53,274 nucleotides of DNA, taken from assembly GCA_012516785.1 (NCBI GenBank), contig JAAYWH010000013.1, positions 1-53,274 on the forward strand, given 5' to 3'. A model generated the notes under the pieces. That model made no database searches. It was not told the DNA's origin and saw nothing but the letters and a program-made list of their open reading frames with translations. The position numbers and the translations under genes are program-made. This DNA is from Methanomicrobiales archaeon (GTDB lineage Archaea > Halobacteriota > Methanomicrobia > Methanomicrobiales > Methanospirillaceae). How positions within the stretch are numbered: the stretch's first letter is position 1; each line of letters starts with the position of its first letter. Shown here piece by piece: positions 45,272-53,086 of this stretch.

Positions 45272-47233
45272 TTACTTCGCTGCCTGCTCCAGGGCAAACG
45301 CGATCTCTTCCCACGCTCTGGCAAGCAGCCTCCGGTAGTATCCCTGGTCAAAACGCTTTGCAAGCCAGTCCAGTTCCACGGACCAGGTCCTGGCGTCAGT
45401 CACGACGTACCCGATCTCCATCCCCGGCTCCACCCTGATCCCTGCAGCGCGGCATGCTGCGATGGCCGATGCCTCGGGGCAGCTCCGGGAGTAGGTGAGC
45501 TGGCTTACCTGCCGGCGGATGGCCAGGGAGGAGGGGGTGGCCGCGGCGAGCCCGGACTGCGCCTCCCGGTAGAGTCCCTGGACCTCCTCCCTGCATGACG
45601 CGAGTTCAGCCCGTGACCCGGCCCCTTTCATCACCGAGAGCATGGCCTCCTGCATCGCCCGGACATAAGGCGGGGTATCTCCGCGCCGTGCCATGATCCC
45701 GCGGATCTTCAGATCGCCCGTGCTGAGGCGCCCATAGTAGCGGTTGTAGGCACCATACCCGTCGGGCATGGGGAGAAAGACGATCCAGTCATAGCAATCG
45801 AGCGTGGTGTGAAGGCCGGTCACCAGCTCGATATGGGCTTTGAGCGCCCCGGCCGGCCCCCCCTGCACCCAGAGGCAGTCGACGATCCCGTGCAGGACGT
45901 CAAAACCCATCTCTTCTGCACACTCCTTTGTCGTGAGCAGGATCTCCCGGGCATGCCAGGTGATCTTCTCGTGCACCTCGATCTGCCCGAACTTTGCATT
46001 TTTATAGCCGGTGTACCCGAAACAGGTCACCAGCATCCACTTCAGGATCGCATCGATCCCGGCATAAGCGGGATCGGCTGCTTTCCGGGCCTTGGTCTCT
46101 CTCCGCAGAAGAAGGAGCGGCCCGAGCACCTGGGGCAGGAACCCCTGCCGGTCAGGGTGGGTGAGCGTCTCTGGGGAGAGGTTATACCGGACGATGATGG
46201 AAGGGTAGAGGGAGGTGAAGTCGATCTCTGACACCTGCCCGTAGAGCCCGGCTACGGGCTGGAACATCATCCCGCCACGATCGGCCGACTTCAGGTCGCA
46301 GAACCTGCGCACGGCCTCGGGATCGCTCTTACGGAACGGAATGGCGATCCCACGCCTCAGTGCCTCGTAGACCTCGTATGCCGAGATCAGGGTCCCGGAG
46401 GTAAAACGGGCAGCGAGGTTGGGGGAGAGCCCGGTGAGGCGGGCGCCGATGAGGATTCCGGAAAGGCCGCTCTCTCGGTAATGGAAGCTCTGGGCGGTAT
46501 CGATCAGGATCCTGCCATCAGGGATGAGGGAGCCTGCCCGGTACTCGGTCCTCCCGTAGCTCCAGTATGATTTTTCGGTCATCTTCCGGTACCTCCCGGT
46601 CCTGCTGAACGGGAGCACGATCCCCCGCTCTGCAGCCGCAGAGAGGAGGCGGGGCAGCCAGAGGTCCGAGCGGGGGAAGAGCACGACATCGGGATCAATG
46701 GCTCCGACAAGGGCGGAGAGGTCAGCGAGGACCACGCCCTCCTCTCCCCGGAGGTGCTCATGGCGTTCGTGCAGCACCTCGATCGAGCAGACGGGATCCT
46801 TTTCGAAGGGGATACCGCTGATACGAACCTCGATGGTCCTGAACGGGAGAGAAGGGAGATCCGGCGAAAACCTGGATGCCGGATCGTCACAGCAGGGGAC
46901 AAGGTCCTGTGCAGCCAGGTACTGATGGTCGGGTCGCAGATCGACATTGTAGAGTTCAGCGGCGTACCCGGTCTGCCGTTCGATTGCCAGCGCGACCTCC
47001 CGGCCGGCTGGGACCCGGTACCCCTCGCACGTTCCGTGCACGGTCCGGAAGGTGCACTCCTCTGCCCCGTATGCTGATTCCAGGGCATCGAGCAGCTCCC
47101 AGTGTGCCGGGGGGTCCGGGAGGCGCAGGTAAAACGATGGGGTGTAGGGCACGCTCCGGTGCCGGACCGTCCCGTCCCGGCCGAGATCCCAGATCTCCAC
47201 GGTCTCCCGGGAGCAGGTGTCAGTGATCCACAT
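45272..47233 (-). CDS. divergent family-B DNA polymerase with altered catalytic motifs
   Basis: A 653-residue family-B polymerase homologue. Motif A is intact (DFTSLYPS, Asp338 onward). Motif B is K398-WMLVTCFG, with Phe-Gly instead of Tyr-Gly and no Asn. Motif C reads HGIVDC near 448-453, so only one Asp (452) of the usual D-T-D remains. The exonuclease motifs are also degraded (TIEV in place of D-I-E; RSDLWLP in place of the FD box). It resembles PolB2-type archaeal polymerases described as partly inactivated; assignment to that subfamily is my inference. It overlaps the upstream small gene by 14 bases. Confidence 0.88.
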   Translation of the reverse strand: MWITDTCSRETVEIWDLGRDGTVRHRSVPYTPSFYLRLPDPPAHWELLDALESAYGAEECTFRTVHGTCEGYRVPAGREVALAIERQTGYAAELYNVDLRPDHQYLAAQDLVPCCDDPASRFSPDLPSLPFRTIEVRISGIPFEKDPVCSIEVLHERHEHLRGEEGVVLADLSALVGAIDPDVVLFPRSDLWLPRLLSAAAERGIVLPFSRTGRYRKMTEKSYWSYGRTEYRAGSLIPDGRILIDTAQSFHYRESGLSGILIGARLTGLSPNLAARFTSGTLISAYEVYEALRRGIAIPFRKSDPEAVRRFCDLKSADRGGMMFQPVAGLYGQVSEIDFTSLYPSIIVRYNLSPETLTHPDRQGFLPQVLGPLLLLRRETKARKAADPAYAGIDAILKWMLVTCFGYTGYKNAKFGQIEVHEKITWHAREILLTTKECAEEMGFDVLHGIVDCLWVQGGPAGALKAHIELVTGLHTTLDCYDWIVFLPMPDGYGAYNRYYGRLSTGDLKIRGIMARRGDTPPYVRAMQEAMLSVMKGAGSRAELASCREEVQGLYREAQSGLAAATPSSLAIRRQVSQLTYSRSCPEASAIAACRAAGIRVEPGMEIGYVVTDARTWSVELDWLAKRFDQGYYRRLLARAWEEIAFALEQAAK

Positions 47234-47456
47234 GCCGTTCCTCCGCGGCTTTCAGGATCCCGATGCATGCGGAGAAGAGTGCCGCTTCGAGCGGATCATC
47301 AAAGATGTAGAACCCCTCGCTTGCATGCTTCCTTGCCATGGCAACGACCATGAGTGCCGCAATTCCCTCCCTTCCGGGGAGTGACCGGGCCACCTGCTCC
47401 CAGTTCCCGGTGATATCTTTCACCCCCATCCGAACGCTCTCAAAGCTCCGCCCCAT
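47220..47456 (-). CDS. small helical protein in the polymerase cassette
   Basis: A 78-residue protein I cannot name. It is helical, with an N-terminal half MGRSFESVRMGVKDITGNWEQVARSL and a hydrophobic Ala/Met-rich middle (GIAALMVVAMARKHASEG). No zinc or nucleotide motif is seen. It overlaps both neighbours, so it is almost certainly co-translated with the polymerase and the RecA-like protein, and is probably a partner of them. Confidence 0.75.
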   Translation of the reverse strand: MGRSFESVRMGVKDITGNWEQVARSLPGREGIAALMVVAMARKHASEGFYIFDDPLEAALFSACIGILKAAEERHVDH

Positions 47457-47983
47457 CAGATCCCCTCCAGGGTGGTCTGGTCCCCCGGGAGCCCGGCCGG
47501 GTGCCGCACCCGCCCGCTGCGACGTGGCCGTGGCAGGGCTGGCCAGTCCGGCGGTGAGAGGGAGAAGAACCGGTCTGCCCGATCGGCAAGGAGGGAGAAG
47601 GATGGGTCAGGGGACGGGGCGTACAGCACGACCGCGGCGTTCTGCCCTGCCCCTTTCAGTGCCTGTGCCACCTGGAAGAGGGCCTCCTTCCCGGATCCCT
47701 CATACAGCCCCGGATCATGCTCGACAAAGATGATGGTGTGATAGGAGTCGCGGAGGATGGTGAGGAGCTGGAACGCGGTGAAGGCTCTCCTCACCTCGAT
47801 CGTCACCGACCTGCGGTTGATCCCGGACAGGAGCCTCGAATAGTTCCCGCTCACGAAGAGAAAGAGGAACCGCCGGAGTACCGGGTTGTCATTGAGCCCG
47901 GCAAGCACGAGATCCTCCGGTGCAAGGAGTGCCGCAAAGGTCCCGGTGCGCAGGGTGACGGTGGGGTGCAGGTCAAACTCCAT
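47456..47983 (-). CDS. RecA/RadA-like protein without P-loop
   Basis: A 175-residue protein. The central part (residues about 75-145) follows a RecA-like pattern: a helix (FTAFQLLTILRDS), a Walker-B-like strand (HTIIFVEHDPG), then a helix and strand (NAAVVLYAP) and a terminal DRADRFFSL. I find no Walker-A GxxxxGK, so it is probably not an active ATPase. The Arg- and Pro-rich tail may bind DNA. I chose the ATG at 47983 with GGAG 6 bases upstream, over a GTG at 48022. Its TGA overlaps the next start. Similar RadA-like partners accompany PolB2-type genes in other archaea, as I recall. Confidence 0.7.
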   Translation of the reverse strand: MEFDLHPTVTLRTGTFAALLAPEDLVLAGLNDNPVLRRFLFLFVSGNYSRLLSGINRRSVTIEVRRAFTAFQLLTILRDSYHTIIFVEHDPGLYEGSGKEALFQVAQALKGAGQNAAVVLYAPSPDPSFSLLADRADRFFSLSPPDWPALPRPRRSGRVRHPAGLPGDQTTLEGI

Positions 47984-48107
47984 TCCATCTCCAGGTGCAC
48001 CTTCCAGGCTCCATAAGGGCACAGAGCACGTGGCGTGAAAGTGCGATCGATAGGTTCAAGCACGGGAAAAAAATTGATTGAAACGGGCGAAATAACGAAA
48101 AAAGCCA

Positions 48108-48119
48108 TTTTTAAAAAGA
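48108..48119 (-). promoter_or_regulatory. possible promoter of the polymerase cassette
   Basis: The AT-rich block at 48066-48120 contains a TATA-like run of T and A (CTTTTTAAAAAT on the minus strand at about 48108-48119). It is roughly 125 bases before the RecA-like ATG. No damage-box could be recognised. Confidence 0.3.
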
Positions 48120-48196
48120 TATCCGGGAAGGGCCCTCTATCTGCGGGCACATTCGGGGAGCCATGGTGGTTCCGTGTCCTGGCGGGTCTGGAGCGG

Positions 48197-48331
48197 CTAC
48201 GCCTTCGGGCGGAACGTCCGGGAAGGGCAGCGGCCGGCATCGCGGTCGGCAGGCACCCTGCCGTTGATGGTACACTCCCCTTCCTTCCCGTTCTTTGCGG
48301 TATAGAGGAAACAGTCAGCGCAGGTGGGCAT
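48197..48331 (-). CDS. small Cys-rich protein (44 residues)
   Basis: A 44-residue protein with CADC near the start, a single Cys at position 20 (GEC), and a Cys near the end (RCPSRTF). The pattern, CxxC-x(12)-C-x(14)-C, suggests bound metal such as an iron-sulfur cluster or zinc. It resembles small four-Cys subunits associated with glycyl-radical enzymes, but this is only inference. The ATG at 48331 directly adjoins a perfect 17-base palindrome, and GGAGG overlaps that palindrome. Confidence 0.55.
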   Translation of the reverse strand: MPTCADCFLYTAKNGKEGECTINGRVPADRDAGRCPSRTFRPKA

Positions 48332-48348
48332 GGGAGAATGATTCTCCC
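48332..48348. promoter_or_regulatory. palindrome adjoining the start of the Cys-rich gene
   Basis: GGGAGAAT-G-ATTCTCCC is a perfect inverted repeat with 8-base arms, immediately before the ATG at 48331. In RNA it could form a hairpin that covers the GGAGG sequence, so translation control is possible. A DNA operator is the alternative. Confidence 0.45.
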
Positions 48349-48369
48349 TCCCCTCACTTGGAGCTTTGC

Positions 48370-49167
48370 CTACAAAAGAGAGGATGTGAGAAAGCCGTAG
48401 AGGAATGCGACGCCGGCAAGGCACATCAGCGGGATTGCCACCTTGTCAGCGATCCCGAAGGTCCGCTCCCGGAGCCGGGTCCGGGCACGGGTGCGGTATC
48501 CCCGGAGATCGATGGTCAGGCCGAGGAGGGTTGCCCGCGAGAGCGAGTTTGAGACGAGCGGGACCATGACCGGAGCCACGCTCCTGATCCGGCCCATGAA
48601 CCCGTCGCCAGGGTGGTATCCCCGAGCGAGCTGGGCTTCGTGGATCCGTTTCCCTTCGATCTGGAGAGTGGGGATGAATCGCAGCGCGATGATGAACATC
48701 AGGGTGTAGTCGACCGGGACCCTTGCCCGTTCCATGGTGTGGACCAGGTCGCGGGGCTGCGTGGAGATGACAAAGAGCTGGAAGGCGGAGATCAGGATGG
48801 CGAACCGCAGGGTCAGCACCGTCCCGACCGTGAGGGCACCCACGGTGATCGGGATGCTGCCCCCGATGAGCGGGATGAAGGAGGGTACAAGGTATCCGAT
48901 GACAGCCCCATCCTGCACCGTCAGGATCGTGATCAGGTAGATCACGATGCTCATGAGGAGGATGAGGATCATCTGCTGGATGACCGGCCGGAGCAGGTGC
49001 CCTGCAAAGGCGAGCAGGAAGATGAGCAGGAGGAGCCCTGCAAGGAGGGGGATAGATGAGGTGAGGATGGTCACTACGCTCACGATGATGATGAACAGGA
49101 TCTTTGTGACCGGGTGGAGGCGGTGAAAGATCCCGTCTCCCGGTATGTACTGGAGGATCTCAGCCAT
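48370..49167 (-). CDS. ecfT: ECF transporter T component (CbiQ/EcfT-like)
   Basis: A 265-residue membrane protein with about five to six helices. The family's coupling motifs are visible: ALRFIPTLQIEGKRIHEAQLARGY and a second ALxxRG-like TIDLRGYRTRART. The ATG at 49167 follows GGCGGAGG. The T component links the substrate-binding S component to the ATPase. It overlaps ecfA by 8 bases. Confidence 0.9.
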   Translation of the reverse strand: MAEILQYIPGDGIFHRLHPVTKILFIIIVSVVTILTSSIPLLAGLLLLIFLLAFAGHLLRPVIQQMILILLMSIVIYLITILTVQDGAVIGYLVPSFIPLIGGSIPITVGALTVGTVLTLRFAILISAFQLFVISTQPRDLVHTMERARVPVDYTLMFIIALRFIPTLQIEGKRIHEAQLARGYHPGDGFMGRIRSVAPVMVPLVSNSLSRATLLGLTIDLRGYRTRARTRLRERTFGIADKVAIPLMCLAGVAFLYGFLTSSLL

Positions 49168-50599
49168 GGGCTGCCTCCGCCCTGACATCATCGGCTATCC
49201 GGCCAGCCTCCATGTGGATCACCCGGTCGGCACACTGCCCTGCGATCTCGCGGCTGTGGGTGATCATGATGATGGTGTGCCCTTTCTCCTGGAGTTGTTT
49301 CAGGATCTCGAGGATCTCCCGCGACTCCGATCCGTCAAGGCCGGTGGTCGGTTCGTCCAGGATCAGCACTGCCGGCTGCATGGCAAGCACGCAGGCGATC
49401 GCCAGCCGCTGCCGCTCCCCCCGGGAGAGCCAGCGGGGGTACAGATCGCGGGCAGCGGTGAGCCGGACGGTGGCAAGGGCGTCCATGACCGCCTGCTCCC
49501 GGCCGGGGATCCCGAGGTTGTCGACACCGAACGCGACCTCATCGAAGACGGAGTCGGCGAAGAACATATGGTCGGGGTTCTGGAAGACCAGCCCGACCGA
49601 ATGGGCGAGCTCCGCGATCGGGGCTTTTGCAGCATCCTTCCCATCGACGGTGACCGTCCCTTTTCCGGGACGGAGCAGTCCGATGAAGTGCTTGACAAGC
49701 GTGGTCTTCCCTGAGCCGTTCTCGCCGACGATTGCCACGAACTCCCCCTGCGCAATCGAGAGGTCGACGCCGGAGAGAGCCTCCTCCTCCCCGTAGCTGA
49801 AGGTGAGGCCGCGGGTGCATACCATCGGTACAGAGCCATTCACGGCTGGTGACCTGGTCCTGATCCCCGAAAAATCGGGGATGAGGGTCCGGCGTGCGAT
49901 CTCGTCCTGCAGGACAGTTGCCGGGGGTCCTTCGTTCCGGATTCGCCCGTTCTCGAGCACAACGATCCGATCGACCAGGCTGGCCAGTTTCGTGAACTTC
50001 TGCTCGACTATCAGGATAGCCTTGCCCTGTGCCTTGAACTCTTCTAAAAGCCTGACAATGCTCTCGGTCCCCTGCTCATCGAGTTCGGACGTCGGTTCAT
50101 CCAGGATCAGGATATCGGTCCCGAGTGCGAGCGTCGTCGCAAGCACCACCCGCTGTTTCTGCCCGCCAGACAGTGCATGGGGGGGACGATCCTTGAGTTC
50201 TTCAAGGCCGGTGACCGCGAGGACCTGCGCGAGCCGCTCTTCGACCTCGGCAACAGAAAATCCGCGCCGTTCAATGGCCGAGAGAACCTCCTCCTCGACC
50301 GTGGTGAAGAGGAGCTGGGAATCGGGGTCATCAAAGAGGATGCCGACCCGGGTGGAGATATCGGTGAGGTCATGGTACTCGCGCACGTCTTTGCCGTCCA
50401 CGGTCACCCTGCCGGATTTCTTCCCCCCGTATTCATGCTCGAGAATGCCGGCTGCGGCCAGGCAGAGGGTGGTCTTGCCTGATCCGGAGTGGCCGGTGAC
50501 AAGGACGCATTCCCCTCCCTTGAGGGTGAGGGTGATTTCGGACACCGCTTCCCGGTCCGCCCGGGGATAGGCATAGCTGACATTCTCGAGCGTGATCAT
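49160..50599 (-). CDS. ecfA: ECF transporter duplicated ATPase
   Basis: A 479-residue protein with two ABC ATPase domains in one chain. Walker A is GHSGSGKTT in the first and GENGSGKTT in the second. Signature motifs are LSGGQKQR and LSRGERQR (the second with Arg in place of Gly). Walker B is ILILDEPTSELD and VLILDEPTTGLD. It drives uptake through the T and S components. The true start is the ATG at 50599, overlapping the S-component stop. A longer frame read upstream to 51133 is only antisense-like shadow of the S gene. Confidence 0.92.
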   Translation of the reverse strand: MITLENVSYAYPRADREAVSEITLTLKGGECVLVTGHSGSGKTTLCLAAAGILEHEYGGKKSGRVTVDGKDVREYHDLTDISTRVGILFDDPDSQLLFTTVEEEVLSAIERRGFSVAEVEERLAQVLAVTGLEELKDRPPHALSGGQKQRVVLATTLALGTDILILDEPTSELDEQGTESIVRLLEEFKAQGKAILIVEQKFTKLASLVDRIVVLENGRIRNEGPPATVLQDEIARRTLIPDFSGIRTRSPAVNGSVPMVCTRGLTFSYGEEEALSGVDLSIAQGEFVAIVGENGSGKTTLVKHFIGLLRPGKGTVTVDGKDAAKAPIAELAHSVGLVFQNPDHMFFADSVFDEVAFGVDNLGIPGREQAVMDALATVRLTAARDLYPRWLSRGERQRLAIACVLAMQPAVLILDEPTTGLDGSESREILEILKQLQEKGHTIIMITHSREIAGQCADRVIHMEAGRIADDVRAEAAHG

Positions 50600-51123
50600 T
50601 CCTGTCCCCGCATCAGGACCCGGCTTGCCGGGTAGTAGAGGATCTGGACGATGACCGCGTTGAAGACGGCAGTGATGACCACAATCGGGACAAAGGCAAC
50701 GACAAAGCCCATCATGTCGCCATTGTATTTCGCAAGGATGGTTGCACTGACGAACATGATGGCTACCGCGGCGAAGGTGAAGCCGCTGGCGAGCGTGGTC
50801 AGGAACGTCGATATGGTTGGTGCCAGCTGGGTCCGGTTGCGAAGCACGGTGTAAAGTCCGAAGCAGACCAGGGCTCCCACCGGTTCGCTGATCAGGTTTG
50901 CCGGGGGGAAGATCGAGCTTGAGATCAGCATCGAGAGGATTCCGGCAACGATACCGATACCGAGTGCCTCGTATACTTTTGGCCGGACGAGGATGATCGC
51001 AAGGCAGTAGAACGCAATCACCATGTTGGGGGTGAGCGGAGTGTGGAGCATGGCCAGGAAATAGCGCAGGATTGCTCCAACGGCAAGCAGGATACCTACT
51101 ATGGCAATATCTCGTGATTTCAT
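50596..51123 (-). CDS. ECF transporter S component (TrpP-like)
   Basis: A 175-residue protein with about five or six membrane helices, the substrate-binding part of the transporter. It begins KSRDIAIVGILLAVGAILRY, and the segment NMVIAFYCLAIILVRPKVYEALGIGIVAGILSM resembles the tryptophan transporter TrpP. A tryptophan or other aromatic substrate is therefore suggested but not established. AGGTGA lies 7 bases upstream. It is the first gene of a three-gene operon with ecfA and ecfT. Confidence 0.8.
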   Translation of the reverse strand: MKSRDIAIVGILLAVGAILRYFLAMLHTPLTPNMVIAFYCLAIILVRPKVYEALGIGIVAGILSMLISSSIFPPANLISEPVGALVCFGLYTVLRNRTQLAPTISTFLTTLASGFTFAAVAIMFVSATILAKYNGDMMGFVVAFVPIVVITAVFNAVIVQILYYPASRVLMRGQE

Positions 51124-51159
51124 GATATTTCACCTGATTTTTTATTTTTTTGGAGTGAG

Positions 51160-51175
51160 CCGGGGCATGCCCCGG
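51160..51175. promoter_or_regulatory. perfect 16-base palindrome upstream of the ECF operon
   Basis: CCGGGGCA-TGCCCCGG is a perfect palindrome 37-52 bases before the S-component ATG. A TATA-like TTTTTATC (minus strand) is about 7-17 bases further upstream, so the palindrome covers the predicted transcription start. A repressor operator is the simplest explanation. Confidence 0.5.
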
Positions 51176-51297
51176 AGATGCGATAAAAAGAGTTTCAGCG
51201 CCAAGGCTCGAGGACAGGGAAGAATACGGTGGATCTCATCAGAGCCCGGGAGACCGGGAATACTGTAGGCATCTTGTAATTTCCCTCCTCGTGTGAT

Positions 51298-51331
51298 GTA
51301 TAATTTTATACAGTAATGTATAAAAATATAC
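51298..51331. promoter_or_regulatory. two 14-base dyads 20 bases apart in an AT-rich promoter
   Basis: GTATAA-TT-TTATAC (51298-51311) and GTATA-AAAA-TATAC (51318-51331) are inverted repeats with start-to-start spacing of 20 bases, about two helical turns. Both contain TATA-like sequences. They lie between the ECF operon and the SOR-like/b561 gene, with a leader of about 125 bases to the latter. They suggest a dimeric regulator. No gene is seen in 51124-51455. Confidence 0.45.
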
Positions 51332-51455
51332 TGATTAGCAATCTCCCTTTGAGAGGACGAGCTGCAGGTACACAAACCACAGCTGGTGCCCTCCTCAAGG
51401 CCTTCCGGGTTGTCACTGCCACATGCTTATTGCTGATGGTGAGAGAGAACAGAGC

Positions 51456-52235
51456 ATGGCTGAATGGAAGTACTGCCTCCTCTTTCTGCTGCTGCTCGGC
51501 ATTGCAGCCGGTCCCGCTGTCGCACATCCGCCATCGGGGGTGACGCTGGTATATAGCGAACAAAACGGCGAAGTGGCAATGACCGTGAACCATAGTGTCA
51601 GCGATCCTTCCACCCATTATATCGGTGAAGTGACCATCAGGAAGAATGGCGAGACAGTGATAGGGGAGTTCTATACCGGGCAGCCGTCAGAGGATACTTT
51701 CACGTTCCGGTATCCGATCATCCTCACTCCCGGTGATGAGATTGTCGCAACCGCTGAATGCAATATCGGGGGATCGGGAACCGCCCGGTTTCTTATGCCC
51801 GGGCAGACCGTCCCGGCCCCCTCAGGACCGGATACCGTGCCACGGTACGTGTACCATGCCGTTCTGATGGTGACCGGCATTCTCTGTATCATCGCTTCGG
51901 GGCTGATCCCTGTCTATGGGAAGAGAATTACCGGCTGGTATCGTCTCCACGTCGTAACGGCTGCAATCGGGAGCATCCTTGTCATACCGGCACTCTTCCT
52001 GGTCTTCCGGATCTCCTACCTCTCGTTGTCTCCGTCAGCGTTTGCCATCCACGTGATCCTCGGGCTCCTCCTTCTTCTTACCCTCCTTGCAACAATTGTG
52101 CTCTCCCTGATCAGGAACCGCATGGGGTCACGGAAGCGTCTTTTCAGGAGTGCCCATATCTGGATGGGCCGGGCGTTCATCATTCTCATGGTGGTGAATG
52201 TCATAACCGGGCTTGCAGCAGTCGGGGTTCTTTGA
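51456..52235 (+). CDS. superoxide-reductase-like domain fused to b561-like membrane domain
   Basis: A 259-residue protein. After a signal peptide (about 1-23, AVAHP), residues 28-115 resemble superoxide reductase centre II: His46, His54 (HYI), and Cys102 in ECNIGG. In known enzymes the motif is CNxHG, but here the His is replaced by Gly105. The C-terminal part has four helices (about 132-152, 164-187, 195-218, 233-255), each with one His (134, 165, 199, 234), as in b561-type cytochromes. A haem-based electron path to an iron centre outside the membrane is inferred. I chose the ATG at 51456 with a GAGAGA-rich site; an ATG at 51423 is also possible. Confidence 0.72.
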   Translation: MAEWKYCLLFLLLLGIAAGPAVAHPPSGVTLVYSEQNGEVAMTVNHSVSDPSTHYIGEVTIRKNGETVIGEFYTGQPSEDTFTFRYPIILTPGDEIVATAECNIGGSGTARFLMPGQTVPAPSGPDTVPRYVYHAVLMVTGILCIIASGLIPVYGKRITGWYRLHVVTAAIGSILVIPALFLVFRISYLSLSPSAFAIHVILGLLLLLTLLATIVLSLIRNRMGSRKRLFRSAHIWMGRAFIILMVVNVITGLAAVGVL

Positions 52236-52293
52236 AAAGAAGGGATAATTTGATATATCCAGGAGGGAATTCCGCAGCACAGGGATAGGTACG

Positions 52294-52911
52294 ATGACAA
52301 GGATCCTGATTGTATATTACTCGTTATTCGGCCATATCCACCGGATGGCAGAGGCGGTTGCCCTCGGGGTACGGGATGTCCCGGGATGCGAAGCGGTGCT
52401 GCGGCGGGTACCCGAGACGCTGCCTTCCGGTGTTCCGGAGAAGATGGGGGCTGGGGAGTTCCAGAAGGAGTTCTCCAAAATCGCGGTCTGCACGATGGAG
52501 GAACTGGCGGGGGCGGACGCGATAGTGGTCGGGACACCGACACGGTATGGGAATATGTGCGGCCAGATGCGGCAGTTCTTCGATGCAACGGGGAAGCTCT
52601 GGGTAGCAGGAGATCTTGTGGGAAAACCCGGGAGTGTCTTTACGAGCTCAGCGACCCAGCATGGGGGGCAGGAGTCCACTATCCTCTCCGTGCATACCAC
52701 CCTGCTCCACCATGGGATGGTTATCGTCGGGCTCCCGTATACGTTCGAGGGGCAGAGCAGGCTTGACGAGATCACCGGAGGGAGCCCATATGGGGCATCC
52801 ACCATAGCGGGCAACGGGCCGGGCACCCGGTGGCCGAGCGAGAACGAACTGGCTGCAGCCCGCTACCAGGGAAGGTATGTCGCGGAGATTGCGAAACGAC
52901 TTGCACGGTAG
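52294..52911 (+). CDS. wrbA: NAD(P)H:quinone oxidoreductase WrbA
   Basis: A 205-residue flavodoxin-like enzyme that reduces quinones with two electrons and FMN. The FMN-binding start ILIVYYSLFGHIHRMAEA, GTPTRYGNMCGQMRQFFDATGKLW, and SSATQHGGQESTILS match WrbA. The GGTACG-linked ATG has AGGGATAGG upstream. It lies 58 bases after the SOR-like gene, and both point to oxidative-stress protection. Confidence 0.95.
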   Translation: MTRILIVYYSLFGHIHRMAEAVALGVRDVPGCEAVLRRVPETLPSGVPEKMGAGEFQKEFSKIAVCTMEELAGADAIVVGTPTRYGNMCGQMRQFFDATGKLWVAGDLVGKPGSVFTSSATQHGGQESTILSVHTTLLHHGMVIVGLPYTFEGQSRLDEITGGSPYGASTIAGNGPGTRWPSENELAAARYQGRYVAEIAKRLAR

Positions 52912-53086
52912 CACCATTTCCCGGGGTGCCTTTTTTCCTGATTTTTCCGATCTCCCGGTCCTTTCACAAGGGTAGTCAGAAATCAGTATTGTTCATCAAG
53001 TATTGTTCATCAGCGATCGTTCTCTCCTCTCATGGGGAACTCATTCCTGGCAGGCAGTCCCGGGCGATGCGGGTGAAAAAATTGGA

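Noticed and set aside
50600-51133. N-terminal extension of the ECF ATPase
   Set aside because: It reads through the S-component gene in another frame and has no ABC-type sequence; the ATG at 50599 fits the fold and overlaps the stop of the upstream gene.
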